Shown here: one piece after another, positions 17,134-25,984 of the stretch
How the letters are laid out: each line of letters starts with the position of its first letter
How positions within the stretch are numbered: the stretch's first letter is position 1
Origin: an uncultured Lachnospiraceae bacterium
GTDB lineage: Bacteria; Bacillota; Clostridia; Lachnospirales; Lachnospiraceae
Reading direction: 5' to 3'
Assembly: GCA_930972465.1 (NCBI GenBank)
Contig: CAKNHF010000007.1
Coordinates: forward strand, 1-64,000
DNA length: 64,000 bases
The notes under the pieces: generated by a model
Databases searched by the model: none
Told to the model about the DNA's origin: nothing
Seen by the model: the letters and a program-made list of their open reading frames with translations, nothing else
Made by a program: the position numbers and the translations under genes

Positions 17134-17160
17134 GAATCCCGTACTGATTTATGGTATACT
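17132..17160 (+). promoter_or_regulatory. Sigma-A promoter of the TetR-lipid kinase pair
   Basis: TTGAAT (17132-17137) and TATACT (17155-17160) are 17 bases apart, with a TGG extended -10 element. The start would be about 80 bases before the TetR gene. Confidence 0.75.
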
Positions 17161-17244
17161 GTGAACACCTGAAAAGGCGGTGCTTCCGTTCTGCGCGGCG
17201 GCATTTCGCCGGGACGGGATTTATAACAGGAGTGTATTGTACAA

Positions 17245-17877
17245 ATGGACGAGAAAACAGAATTATCCAGGCAGCAGAAGAAATCAAGAGAGACAAGAGA
17301 AAAGATATTTCAGGCGGCAAAAAGAATCCTTCAGAAGAAGGGATATGAGGAACTGTCGATCAAGAATATATGTGAGGAAGCAGGAGTTTCCAACGGAAGT
17401 TTTTATCATCATTTTAAGACGAAGGATGATCTTCTCTCGTACTATATAGAAGACCAGCCGACGATTAATCCGGATGTCCTTGAGATGCCGCAGGATGTAG
17501 AAGGGGCGAAACAGGGAATCATAGGCGTATATATGAATTATGTGAAGTACTGCCGGGAGCTGGGGGTAGAATTCATGTCCGGATACTATGATACGAAGAA
17601 CCAGGCACTGAATGCGGCTGAGCGGTCAGAACGCCCTTATCCTATCGTCACGGTGCAGACTTATGTGGAGAAAGCGGTGGCGGCAGGCGTTATCCGTCTG
17701 AATGTGGGAATAGAAGAATTTACTACGGATATCCGGATGATTGTGATAGGAAATGTGTTTGAATGGTGTGTGCGCAGCGGAAAAGTGGATTTTGAAGGCA
17801 ATATGAGCAGGCTCCTGGGGAAATATCTGGACAGTACGCTGTGTCCGGGAGATGGGAGTGGAACGGATGAAATATGA
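17245..17877 (+). CDS. TetR/AcrR-family transcriptional regulator
   Basis: A 210-residue regulator. The N-terminal DNA-binding domain (about residues 13-60) has RETREKIFQAAKRILQKKGYE, then a helix-turn-helix ICEEAGVSNGSFYHHFKTKDDL typical of TetR. The C-terminal ligand-binding half shows no clear match to a named subfamily, so its effector is unknown. The end overlaps the next gene by 11 bases. The overlap suggests that it controls, or is made together with, the lipid kinase, and its own promoter may be the target. No operator palindrome was identified with confidence. Confidence 0.88.
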   Translation: MDEKTELSRQQKKSRETREKIFQAAKRILQKKGYEELSIKNICEEAGVSNGSFYHHFKTKDDLLSYYIEDQPTINPDVLEMPQDVEGAKQGIIGVYMNYVKYCRELGVEFMSGYYDTKNQALNAAERSERPYPIVTVQTYVEKAVAAGVIRLNVGIEEFTTDIRMIVIGNVFEWCVRSGKVDFEGNMSRLLGKYLDSTLCPGDGSGTDEI

Positions 17878-18784
17878 ATTTATCGTCAATCCCCAGGCCC
17901 GTTCCGGGATGGGCGGAATGATATGGGATATGATCTGTCCTGAACTGAAAAAAAGAAACGTGGATCATACCGTCAGAATGACCCAGAGACGAAGACATGC
18001 GGAGCGGATTGCGAATGAGATCACGGCAGACGGAGAGGAACATCTCATCGTTGTGCTGGGTGGAGACGGCACAGTCAACGAGGTGCTGAACGGGCTGAAC
18101 GCTCCGGAGAAGATTACTCTGGGATACATCCCCATCGGGTCCAGCAATGACTTCGCAAGAGGGCTGGGAATACCCGGAGATCCCATGAAAGCGCTTGCGG
18201 CGGTGCTGAAACAGGACCGCGTCATTGAAATGGATGTGGGAGAAATGACCCGGGCCGGAAGACAGAGACGGTTTGCGGTGAGCGCCGGGATCGGGTTCGA
18301 CGCAGCGGTATGCCATGAGGTATGCGTATCGCGGTGGAAAGTTCTGCTGAACAGGCTGAATCTTGGAAAACTCAGCTACGCGGCGGTGGCTCTGGACCAG
18401 CTCGTCCGCAGCCGGCCGGCAAATGCATGCGTTACGGTGGACGGCCGGCGCAGAGTGTTTGAGAAAATGTATTTTGCCGCATTCATGAACCTTCCCTATG
18501 AAGGGGGCGGCTTCAAGTTCTGCCCCCGGGCTTCTGCTGCCGACGGACAGCTGGATGTAATGATAGCCGCAGGACTGCCTAAGCTGAAGATCCTTCTCCT
18601 GCTCCCCACTGCTTTTTGGGGGAAACATACAGGATTTAAGGGGGTCACGATTCTTCGGGGCAGACATGTCACGGTCGAGTCGGAGAAACCGCTTCCCCTT
18701 CACACGGACGGAGAACCGTCTTTTTTAAGAAGAAATACTGATGTACGGCTGGCGGAGGGAAGAATGAAAGTGATCGTCGGCTGA
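17867..18784 (+). CDS. YegS/BmrU-type lipid kinase (diacylglycerol kinase family)
   Basis: A 305-residue soluble or peripheral membrane kinase that phosphorylates a lipid hydroxyl such as diacylglycerol. The catalytic domain shows FIVNPQARSGMG at the start, the ATP-binding VLGGDGTVNEVLNGL near 60, and YIPIGSSNDFARGLGIP near 86. The C-terminal domain has FMNLPYEGGGFKFCPRA and DGQLDVMI. ATG at 17867 follows GGGAG at 17854; a start at 17852 would precede that site. It overlaps the TetR gene by 11 bases and precedes a glycerophosphodiesterase, so the block looks concerned with membrane lipid turnover. Confidence 0.88.
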   Translation: MKYEFIVNPQARSGMGGMIWDMICPELKKRNVDHTVRMTQRRRHAERIANEITADGEEHLIVVLGGDGTVNEVLNGLNAPEKITLGYIPIGSSNDFARGLGIPGDPMKALAAVLKQDRVIEMDVGEMTRAGRQRRFAVSAGIGFDAAVCHEVCVSRWKVLLNRLNLGKLSYAAVALDQLVRSRPANACVTVDGRRRVFEKMYFAAFMNLPYEGGGFKFCPRASAADGQLDVMIAAGLPKLKILLLLPTAFWGKHTGFKGVTILRGRHVTVESEKPLPLHTDGEPSFLRRNTDVRLAEGRMKVIVG

Positions 18785-18825
18785 ACGGATAACCGGATAA
18801 AATAACTGACAGAGGAGTATAGGAG

Positions 18826-19635
18826 ATGTATATTATTCTGTTGCTTGTCATAATAGGTTTTGTTATTCTGCTTGGATTCCTGCTGGCGCCGGGAATGTCC
18901 GGGCGAAGGAAAGTGAGGCGTTTTCTCGGGGTGAGATGGGCTCACAGAGGACTTCATGACAGAAAGAAGGGAATTCCGGAGAATTCACTTGCGGCATTTC
19001 GGAAAGCAGTGGAAAGAGGATGCGGGATTGAGCTGGATGTACATCTGACAAGGGACCGGCGGCTGGTCGTCTTCCATGACGATACGTTTGAGCGCATGTG
19101 CGGCAGGAGCGGTATCGTGGAGCAGACGGACTATGAAGCGCTCCGGGGCTACAGGCTGGACGGTACCGGGGAGCGGATTCCTCTTCTTGAGGAGGCGCTC
19201 CGCTGCATCGACGGGAGAGTGCCTCTGCTCATAGAGGTAAAGCTTCCGAACACCGATACCGAGATCTGCCGCAGGCTGGATACCGTACTCAGAAGTTACC
19301 GCGGAGAATATATGATACAGTCCTTCAACAGCCTGGTGCTCAGATGGCTCAAAAAGCACCGGGGAGATATCCCGAGAGGCCAGCTCTCGGCGAACCTGAC
19401 AAGAAGTGACAGAACACCGCATTATCTCCTCAGATTCTGTGTGAAATATCTGCTGAGCAACTGTCTGTGCCGCCCGGATTTCATATCCTATAAATGGACG
19501 GACAGAAAGAATCCGGGCTTTTTTATCAACCGGATCCTTTTTCGGGCGCCTTCGGCGGTCTGGACCCTTCACGGAGAGAGAGCCATACGTGAAGCGGGAC
19601 GGAAATTTGACATGTATATATTCGAGATGGAGTAA
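18826..19635 (+). CDS. Membrane-anchored glycerophosphodiester phosphodiesterase
   Basis: A 269-residue enzyme expected to hydrolyse glycerophosphodiesters to glycerol-3-phosphate and an alcohol. One N-terminal hydrophobic segment (about residues 2-22) anchors it. The catalytic TIM barrel shows WAHRGLHD (first His), then ENSLAAFRKAVERG, IELDVHLTRDRRLVVFHDD with the metal-binding Glu/Asp and second His, and IEVKLPN. It lies 41 bases downstream of the lipid kinase and is probably in the same transcript. Confidence 0.88.
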   Translation: MYIILLLVIIGFVILLGFLLAPGMSGRRKVRRFLGVRWAHRGLHDRKKGIPENSLAAFRKAVERGCGIELDVHLTRDRRLVVFHDDTFERMCGRSGIVEQTDYEALRGYRLDGTGERIPLLEEALRCIDGRVPLLIEVKLPNTDTEICRRLDTVLRSYRGEYMIQSFNSLVLRWLKKHRGDIPRGQLSANLTRSDRTPHYLLRFCVKYLLSNCLCRPDFISYKWTDRKNPGFFINRILFRAPSAVWTLHGERAIREAGRKFDMYIFEME

Positions 19636-19679
19636 AACATAAGAAATTCAAAAGATTTGTTAACTATTTATGAAGTCAG

Positions 19680-19708
19680 TTGTTGTTGATTTTGAATCGT
19701 GCTATAAT
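19680..19708 (+). promoter_or_regulatory. Sigma-A promoter of the PAP2 gene
   Basis: TTGTTG (19680-19685) and TATAAT (19703-19708) are 17 bases apart, about 70 bases before the PAP2-family gene. Confidence 0.65.
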
Positions 19709-19776
19709 CGAAAAAAATCAAAAGGGCGGCTGCCGCAGAACAGCGGTTTGGGCCCGGGTCAGAGGGAGCGTCAGAT

Positions 19777-20460
19777 ATGAAGTGGAAGACAGGACTCACT
19801 GAATTGGCAAAAAAATATAAACATGCATGGGTGTTCTTGTATATCCTTATTTATATGCCCTGGTTTTTATATCTCGAAAAACACGTGACGACACACTATC
19901 ATGTGATACAGACAACATTTGATGAGTATATTCCTTTTGTTGAATATTTTATTATTCCGTATCTTCTGTGGTTTGTATTTATCGCTGCGGTCATGCTGTA
20001 CTTTTTCTTTACGGATGTGCCGGGATTCTACAGGATGGCAAAGCTCATGTTTACGGGTATGACAATATTCCTGATTATCTCGACTCTGTTTCCGAACGGA
20101 CAGAATCTGAGACCGATGGTCTTTGAGAGGGACAATATTTTCGTTGACATGGTACGCATGCTGTACCGGGCGGATACCTGCACCAATGTGTTCCCGAGTC
20201 TGCATGTTTTCAATTCTCTGAGTGCATGCATCGCCATTTATGAGAGCGCGGAACTGAGAAAACACAGAGCGGTGAGTACGGGGGCCTATATTCTTGCAGG
20301 TCTTATCATACTGGCAACCATGTTTCTGAAACAGCATTCGGTGCTGGATGTTATGGCGGCATTTGTTATGGCGTATGTTCTGTATCAGTTTGTGTACGCG
20401 GGAGAGAGAAAAAAAGCGCCGGGATATGCGAAACGTCCGGCGCTGCAGAATACAAAGTAA
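19777..20460 (+). CDS. PAP2-superfamily membrane phosphatase
   Basis: A 227-residue protein with about five or six hydrophobic segments. The second and third PAP2 phosphatase motifs are visible: PSLHVFNS (about 147-154, the SxH motif) and KQHSVLDV (about 187-194, H-x3-D). The first motif (K-x6-RP) is represented by QNLRPMVFE. Members remove phosphate from lipid phosphates or transfer phospho-headgroups such as inositol phosphate. The exact lipid substrate is not evident. It is a single gene with its own promoter and terminator. Confidence 0.8.
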   Translation: MKWKTGLTELAKKYKHAWVFLYILIYMPWFLYLEKHVTTHYHVIQTTFDEYIPFVEYFIIPYLLWFVFIAAVMLYFFFTDVPGFYRMAKLMFTGMTIFLIISTLFPNGQNLRPMVFERDNIFVDMVRMLYRADTCTNVFPSLHVFNSLSACIAIYESAELRKHRAVSTGAYILAGLIILATMFLKQHSVLDVMAAFVMAYVLYQFVYAGERKKAPGYAKRPALQNTK

Positions 20461-20480
20461 TACATGGCATACTGATAATC

Positions 20481-20510
20481 GCGGAGAAGAACGGCTCTTC
20501 TCCGCTTTTT
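20481..20510 (+). terminator. Intrinsic terminator after the PAP2 gene
   Basis: A perfect 10-bp stem (20481-20490 with 20496-20505, 5-base loop) is followed by TTTTT. Confidence 0.92.
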
Positions 20511-20600
20511 GCGTGTGAATTTGATGTAGAAAACCCTGGAGGATGGTGTTATAATGGGAAAAGATTACGACTAATGATTGCGAGGAGGAGCATGAGCAAT

Positions 20601-21686
20601 ATGAAAAAGATAATGCTGACCGGCGACCGTCCTACAGGGAGGCTTCATGTGGGACATTATGTTGGATCTCTCAGGAGAAGAGTGGAGCTTCAGAATACAG
20701 GAGAATTTGATGATATATTTATCATGATAGCGGATGCACAGGCACTGACGGATAATGCGGATAATCCGGAGAAGGTGCGGCAGAACATCATCGAGGTAGC
20801 GCTGGATTATCTGGCCTGCGGACTGGATCCCGAGAAGTCCACGCTGCTTATTCAGTCCCAGATACCGGAGCTGTGTGAGCTTTCATTCTACTATATGAAT
20901 CTGGTGACTGTATCAAGACTGCAGCGCAATCCTACTGTAAAGTCTGAGATTCAGATGAGAAATTTCGAGGCCAGCATCCCTGTGGGATTCTTTACGTATC
21001 CGATCAGTCAGGCGGCGGACATCACTGCGTTCAAGGCCACAACAGTGCCTGTTGGTGAAGATCAGATGCCGATGCTGGAACAGACGAAGGAGATCGTGCA
21101 CAAGTTTAATTCCGTTTACGGGGAAACACTGGTGGAACCCAAGATCCTTCTTCCGGAGAATGAGGCGTGCATGCGTCTTCCCGGAATTGACGGCAAGGCC
21201 AAGATGAGCAAATCGCTCGGAAACTGCATCTATCTGTCTGAGGAGCCTGAGGATATCAAGAAGAAAGTGTTCAGTATGTTCACTGATCCGAATCATATCC
21301 GGATTGAGGATCCGGGCAGCCTGGAGGGGAATACAGTATTTACTTATCTTGACGCTTTCTGCAGGCCGGAGTATTTCCAGGAATTTCTGCCGGAGTATGC
21401 GAATCTGGACGAACTGAAAGAACATTACCAGAGGGGCGGACTCGGAGATATGAAGGTCAAGAGATTCCTCAACAATGTACTTCAGGCCGAGCTCGAACCC
21501 ATTCGCACCCGAAGAAAAGAATTCCAGAAGGATATCCCGGCGGTTTACGAGATCCTCAGGAAGGGCAGTGAGAAGGCAGAGAAAGTTGCCGCGCAGACAC
21601 TCCGGGAAGTGAAGGCGGCTATGAAGATTAATTATTTTGATGATCGGGAATTGATAGAAAAACAGTCGGAAAAATTTACAAAATAA
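20601..21686 (+). CDS. trpS: Tryptophan--tRNA ligase
   Basis: TrpRS charges tRNA-Trp with tryptophan using ATP. The class I signatures are present: the HIGH equivalent [14 protein letters not shown] near the N-terminus and the KMSKS loop [11 protein letters not shown] at about residue 203. Length is 361, near the upper end for bacterial TrpRS. GAGGAGGAG lies at 20582-20590. The ATG at 20601 has a workable 10-base spacing, while ATGs at 20592 and 20574 lie too close to or before it. The short upstream region holds no T-box element. A large palindromic repeat follows the stop. Confidence 0.95.
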   Translation: MKKIMLTGDRPTGRLHVGHYVGSLRRRVELQNTGEFDDIFIMIADAQALTDNADNPEKVRQNIIEVALDYLACGLDPEKSTLLIQSQIPELCELSFYYMNLVTVSRLQRNPTVKSEIQMRNFEASIPVGFFTYPISQAADITAFKATTVPVGEDQMPMLEQTKEIVHKFNSVYGETLVEPKILLPENEACMRLPGIDGKAKMSKSLGNCIYLSEEPEDIKKKVFSMFTDPNHIRIEDPGSLEGNTVFTYLDAFCRPEYFQEFLPEYANLDELKEHYQRGGLGDMKVKRFLNNVLQAELEPIRTRRKEFQKDIPAVYEILRKGSEKAEKVAAQTLREVKAAMKINYFDDRELIEKQSEKFTK

Positions 21687-21688
21687 AA

Positions 21689-21749
21689 AATATTCTGAAA
21701 ACGGTGGTCATGGGGGTCAGGCCCCTTTGATCACCGTTTTCAGAATATT
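21689..21749 (+). repeat. Dispersed palindromic repeat, copy 2 (full hairpin)
   Basis: Outer arms 21689-21706 and 21732-21749 are an exact 18-bp inverted repeat. The stem extends inward by about four more pairs (one G-U) and encloses a second GGGG-TCAGG-CCCC hairpin. The whole 61-base element is nearly fully self-complementary and starts two bases after the trpS stop. A partial copy is found at 11083-11126. It may also act as a 3' end for trpS mRNA. Confidence 0.7.
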
Positions 21750-21780
21750 CAGGTAAATCAGCTGAATGTCATGAGCCATA

Positions 21781-21816
21781 CAAAATAAAAAGGATATTGT
21801 CATCAGACAATATCCT
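21781..21816 (-). terminator. Intrinsic terminator of the tRNA-Arg gene
   Basis: On the minus strand an 11-bp perfect stem (21806-21816 with 21791-21801, 4-base loop) is followed by TTTTTATTTTG. It lies just past the 3' end of the tRNA. Confidence 0.9.
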
Positions 21817-21824
21817 TTCCTTTA

Positions 21825-21898
21825 CGTGCGATAGAAGATTCGAACTCCCGACCTTCTGGTCCGTAGCCAGACGCTCTATCCAGCTGAGCTAATCGCAC
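21825..21898 (-). tRNA. tRNA-Arg (anticodon ACG)
   Basis: The minus strand folds into a full cloverleaf. It has a 7-bp acceptor (GTGCGAT with ATCGCAC), a D arm GCTC...GAGC, an anticodon stem TCTGG/CCAGA with loop CTACGGA giving ACG, and a T arm with TTCGAAT. The discriminator base is G. No CCA is encoded. The ACG anticodon (inosine at position 34) reads CGU, CGC and CGA. Confidence 0.95.
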
Positions 21899-21930
21899 AT
21901 GTAGTTGCTGTTTCGTTCACAGCAAAATAT

Positions 21931-21959
21931 ATTTTATTGTATTTTTAAGAATATGTCAA
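21931..21959 (-). promoter_or_regulatory. Sigma-A promoter of tRNA-Arg
   Basis: On the minus strand, TTGACA (21954-21959) and TAAAAT (21931-21936) are 17 bases apart, about 33 bases before the tRNA 5' end. Confidence 0.8.
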
Positions 21960-22277
21960 TATATTTTTTGAAAAAAGTTAATTTTTTTATTATACAATCA
22001 GTTATGAGATAAAAACCGAAGAAGTAGGGATGAAAAGAAGCGGAAAAAGGAGAGAAACAGGCACGTATTTGTTGAAAAAAGAGTAAAAAGAAGAACAGGT
22101 GAAAAAATAATTAAGCAATATTTAAGATTTTTTTAGAATTGTCCGGATTTATTGCGAAACAAGACGAAAAATGCTAACATAGAAAGAGCGTGTATAATAA
22201 AAGCGAAACGTGCCATATAAATATGAGTAACCGGATGCGTTGACGGCATAATATTGAAAAGAGAGGGTTGAACACAA
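21960..22277. other. AT-rich region upstream of the LCP gene
   Basis: No gene is visible in these 318 bases. A TATAAT box at 22193-22198 could be the -10 of the promoter for the polysaccharide locus, but I see no good -35 at 16-18 bases. An activator or a different sigma factor is possible. Otherwise I see nothing. Confidence 0.45.
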
Positions 22278-23891
22278 ATGAGCCAGAGAGATGATATACA
22301 GCGAAGAAAGAAGAAGGTGCATCGCAGAAGATCTTCCTCAGGAAGCGAAACACATGCGACAGGATCTTCCGCCAGACGGAGAAATACATCGCACAGGAGA
22401 AAGTCATCACAGTCCCGTCATGAAGAGAAGAACAATAAGATCAGCCGGAATACAGGTCTTGTAATTGCCGTGATTCAGCTGATCGCTACGATCGTATTCA
22501 TGGCAGGACTGTTTGTGCTTAATATGCTTCCGAACATGTATCTTGCAGCGATCGGAATCCTGCTGTTCCTTTTCTGGGGAATTATACTGGCAAGTCAGTT
22601 TTTCTCAAAGAAAAACGCAATTATGGGAAAGGTGATCAGCATAATCATAACAGTATTCCTGATTATCGGCTCTTACTTTCTGTTCAAGACAAGCGGAACA
22701 ATCTCCAACATAACGGGCGGTGAGTATAAACTGGACAATGTGGTGGTTGCGGTTATGAAGGATGATCCGGCCGAGAGCATCCAGGACGCTGCGGATTATA
22801 CGTTCGGAGTTCAGTACCAGATGAATGGCGATCAGATCAGAGATACTATTGATGCGATCAATTCAGAACTGGGCAGTGAGATCCGGACACAGGAGTACAA
22901 CAGCCTGGCCGAGCAGGCAGAGGCCCTCAACAGCGGAGAAGTAGACGCCATCATCTACAACGAAGGTTACACGGGAATACTGGAAGAGGCATTTGAGGGA
23001 TACAGCGATTATACGAAGATTATCTATTCCCACAGCATTCGAAGCGAGATGCAGAATCAGTCTGCAGATGTAAATGTGGACGACGAGACATTCTGCGTAT
23101 ACATCAGCGGAATAGATGTGTTTGGCGCTATTGAGACAAACAGCCGGAGCGATGTCAATATTATTGCCGTTGTCAATCCGTCTACGCATCAGATTCTTCT
23201 TGTCACCACACCGAGAGATTACTATGTAGAGATTCCGGGCATTTCAGGAGGGCAGAAGGATAAGCTGACTCACGCCGGAATTTACGGCGTGGATGCGTCC
23301 ATGGCCACTCTGGAAGAACTGTATGATACGGATATCGATTTCTATGCAAGAGTCAATTTCACATCTCTGATCGAGATTGTAGATGCCCTCGGAGGAGTAG
23401 AAGTTGAATCTGAATATGCATTTACAACAAGCACTGATTCCGGAAAGGTTGTCAATGTAGTGCAGGGTCTGAACAGCTTTGACGGGGAGGAAGCGCTGGC
23501 ATTCTCCAGGGAGCGCCACAACATTCCGGGAGGCGACAATCAGAGAGGAAAAGACCAGCAGGCTGTAATTACGGCCATGATCAAGAAACTGGTTTCGCCG
23601 GCAATTCTTACCGGAGCCAACGGAATACTCAACAGCGTCAGCGGAAATGTCGAGACTAACATGTCCAACAGCCAGATCCAGGAGCTGATCAAGACGCAGC
23701 TCGCCGAGAGCCCGTCATGGAACATCACATCCATGGCAGCGGAGGGAACGGGAGACAGTCAGTACTGCTACTCTTATTCCGGAGCGCCGCTCTATGTCAT
23801 GCAGCCGGATCAGGCTTCCGTTGACGCTATCAAAGAAGCGATTGATGCCGTGGAGAATGGAGAGACTCTTGAGGGAACTGCAACAGAGTAA
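22278..23891 (+). CDS. LCP-family (LytR-CpsA-Psr) glycopolymer attachment protein
   Basis: LCP proteins transfer lipid-linked glycopolymers such as capsule or teichoic acid to peptidoglycan on the outer face of the membrane. The 537-residue protein has a very basic cytoplasmic N-terminus (about 55 residues, rich in Arg/Lys/Ser), three hydrophobic segments (about 57-135) and an extracellular LCP domain (about 270-460). That domain shows VNPSTHQILLVTTPRDYYVE with the lipid-phosphate-binding Arg, VNFTSLIEIVDALGGV, and EEALAFSRERHNIPGGDNQR. A smaller extracellular segment lies between the last membrane helix and the LCP domain. Its place at the head of the polysaccharide locus fits a role in anchoring the product. 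Confidence 0.92.
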   Translation: MSQRDDIQRRKKKVHRRRSSSGSETHATGSSARRRNTSHRRKSSQSRHEEKNNKISRNTGLVIAVIQLIATIVFMAGLFVLNMLPNMYLAAIGILLFLFWGIILASQFFSKKNAIMGKVISIIITVFLIIGSYFLFKTSGTISNITGGEYKLDNVVVAVMKDDPAESIQDAADYTFGVQYQMNGDQIRDTIDAINSELGSEIRTQEYNSLAEQAEALNSGEVDAIIYNEGYTGILEEAFEGYSDYTKIIYSHSIRSEMQNQSADVNVDDETFCVYISGIDVFGAIETNSRSDVNIIAVVNPSTHQILLVTTPRDYYVEIPGISGGQKDKLTHAGIYGVDASMATLEELYDTDIDFYARVNFTSLIEIVDALGGVEVESEYAFTTSTDSGKVVNVVQGLNSFDGEEALAFSRERHNIPGGDNQRGKDQQAVITAMIKKLVSPAILTGANGILNSVSGNVETNMSNSQIQELIKTQLAESPSWNITSMAAEGTGDSQYCYSYSGAPLYVMQPDQASVDAIKEAIDAVENGETLEGTATE

Positions 23892-23926
23892 TATCTGTGG
23901 AAATACTGTCATCAACTGTGCATGCG

Positions 23927-23947
23927 CCGGCCCTGACAGCGGGCCGG
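23927..23947 (+). other. GC-rich hairpin between the LCP and dehydratase genes
   Basis: Arms 23927-23933 and 23941-23947 (CCGGCCC with GGGCCGG, 7-base loop) sit in the 101-base gap. No U-tract follows, so it may lower but not stop read-through into the polysaccharide genes. Confidence 0.45.
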
Positions 23948-23992
23948 ACACGTGCATAAATGAAATAGATAAATTGAGGATGGGGAAATACG

Positions 23993-25984
23993 ATGAGAAA
24001 ATGGTTGAAAAAGTGGGATCTGTCCGCCATATACAAAGTTTTTCTTGTGCTGCTTGACATTGCGTTTATCAATATCAGTTCATTTCTGGCGCTGTGGCTG
24101 CGGTTTAATATGCATTTATCAGAGATACCGCCGGAATACTATACTTCAGTGAGAGATATGGCCGTGCCGAACACGGTTGTGACTCTGATCGTATTCGCAT
24201 TTTTCAAACTGTACACAAGCCTCTGGCGCTATGCCAGCATCAAGGAGCTTGTAAATGTCATTGAGGCATGCGCAATCTGTATGCTTCTGAATGTGCTCGG
24301 ATATTATCTGACTTACCGGCCGATATACAGAAGCTATTTCATTCTGTACGGAGCGGCCCTTTTCCTGCTGACGTGCATGAGCAGATTTTCCTACCGTCTG
24401 CTGAGACTGCTGTACCGGAGCAATCTGCACGGGGCACACATGAGGAACACGATGATCATCGGCGCGGGGGAAGCCTGCAACGTGGTCATGAAGGAGCTGG
24501 AGCTAAGCTCGGAGCTGGATGCAAAACTGTGCTGCATTATTGACGACAACCCGAGAAAACACGGCACATATATTCATGGAGTCAAGATCGTGGGCGGACG
24601 GGAGACGATCCAGGAAAATGCGAGAAAGTACGGGATCACAGAGATCATTGTCGCAATTCCGAGCGCGCCGAAATGCGAGCAGCGCAAGATACTGGAAATC
24701 TGTCAGAAGGTTCCGAACTGCGAACTGAAGATCCTTCCGGGAGTATACCAGCTTGTCAACGGGGAAGTAACAGTGTCAAAACTGCGTCAGGTGGAGATCG
24801 AGGATCTTCTGGGCAGAGAACCGATACAGATCACCACGGAGAAGATCGGAAGATATGTATCCGACAAAGTCGTTCTCGTGACAGGCGGGGGCGGAAGCAT
24901 CGGAAGCGAGCTCTGCCGTCAGATCGCGGCAAACGGCGTGCGCCAGCTTATTATATTTGATATCTACGAAAACAACGCATATGAGATACAGCAGGAACTG
25001 AAGACAAAATATCCTTACCTGGATCTGGTCGTGCTGATCGGATCAGTGAGAAACGGCCGGAAGGTCAACAGTGTGTTTGCAAAATACAGGCCGGATATTG
25101 TATACCATGCGGCGGCCCACAAACATGTGCCGCTGATGGAGGACAGCCCGAACGAGGCGATCAAAAACAATGTGTTCGGAACTTATAAAGTCGCTCTGGC
25201 GGCGGACCGGTTCGGAGTACAGAAATTCGTGCTTATTTCCACGGACAAAGCGGTAAATCCGACCAATATCATGGGCGCGTCTAAGAGAATGTGCGAGATG
25301 ATCATCCAGATGTTCAATAACCATTCAAAGACCGAATATGTGGCCGTGAGATTTGGAAATGTCCTGGGCAGCAACGGAAGCGTGATTCCGCTGTTCAAGA
25401 AACAGATCGAGGCCGGGGGACCGGTTACAGTGACCCATCCTGATATCATCCGGTATTTCATGACCATACCTGAAGCGGTTTCGCTCGTTCTGCAGGCCGG
25501 AGCCAGCGCAAAGGGCGGAGAAATCTTTGTGCTGGATATGGGACAGCCGGTGAAGATCGCGGATCTTGCAAGGAATCTGATCCGTCTCTCAGGCTATGTG
25601 CCGGACAGAGATATTGAGATCAAATACACAGGCCTGCGCCCGGGTGAGAAGCTCTACGAAGAACTCCTGATGGATGAGGAAGGGCTTCAGGCAACAGAAA
25701 ATGAACTGATACACATAGGAAAACCTATTGAATTTGATGAAAAAGAATTTATCAAAAATCTTGAGGACCTTTACCGGGAAGCATACGCCGAGACGAATGA
25801 GATGAAGAAGATTGTACATCGGATCGTTCCTACGTATCACCTGAGAGAAGCAGACATCGAGAGGGATAGGAAGATACAGGAGAGCCTGCACGATGAGTTC
25901 CCGGATCACAATTCGGAACTCCCGAGTGCATTTTTAAATCAAAGCGTAGCAGACAGCGAGGAGGCCAGCGGGAATGAAAGTTGA
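23993..25984 (+). CDS. Membrane-bound nucleotide-sugar 4,6-dehydratase (PglF/WbpM/CapD-like)
   Basis: A 663-residue enzyme with four N-terminal membrane segments (about residues 12-125), a first Rossmann-like domain (TMIIGAGEACNVVMKEL, about 150) and a C-terminal short-chain-dehydrogenase domain. The latter has LVTGGGGSIGSELCRQ near 296, the signature STDKAVNPTNIMGASKR with the MxxxK active site typical of the FlaA1/PglF class, and GLRPGEKLYEELL. Family members convert UDP-GlcNAc to the 4-keto-6-deoxy sugar. It overlaps the next gene, an aminotransferase, by 11 bases, which fits a two-step route to a 4-amino-4,6-dideoxy sugar. Confidence 0.9.
   Translation: MRKWLKKWDLSAIYKVFLVLLDIAFINISSFLALWLRFNMHLSEIPPEYYTSVRDMAVPNTVVTLIVFAFFKLYTSLWRYASIKELVNVIEACAICMLLNVLGYYLTYRPIYRSYFILYGAALFLLTCMSRFSYRLLRLLYRSNLHGAHMRNTMIIGAGEACNVVMKELELSSELDAKLCCIIDDNPRKHGTYIHGVKIVGGRETIQENARKYGITEIIVAIPSAPKCEQRKILEICQKVPNCELKILPGVYQLVNGEVTVSKLRQVEIEDLLGREPIQITTEKIGRYVSDKVVLVTGGGGSIGSELCRQIAANGVRQLIIFDIYENNAYEIQQELKTKYPYLDLVVLIGSVRNGRKVNSVFAKYRPDIVYHAAAHKHVPLMEDSPNEAIKNNVFGTYKVALAADRFGVQKFVLISTDKAVNPTNIMGASKRMCEMIIQMFNNHSKTEYVAVRFGNVLGSNGSVIPLFKKQIEAGGPVTVTHPDIIRYFMTIPEAVSLVLQAGASAKGGEIFVLDMGQPVKIADLARNLIRLSGYVPDRDIEIKYTGLRPGEKLYEELLMDEEGLQATENELIHIGKPIEFDEKEFIKNLEDLYREAYAETNEMKKIVHRIVPTYHLREADIERDRKIQESLHDEFPDHNSELPSAFLNQSVADSEEASGNES

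Noticed and set aside
20511-20600. T-box leader for trpS
   Set aside because: The upstream region is under 100 bases and shows no T-box sequence, specifier hairpin or antiterminator.
21825-21898. tRNA-Arg as an integration site for a mobile island
   Set aside because: No integrase, no duplicated tRNA 3' end and no phage genes are visible on either side; the adjacent palindrome is unrelated to the tRNA sequence.
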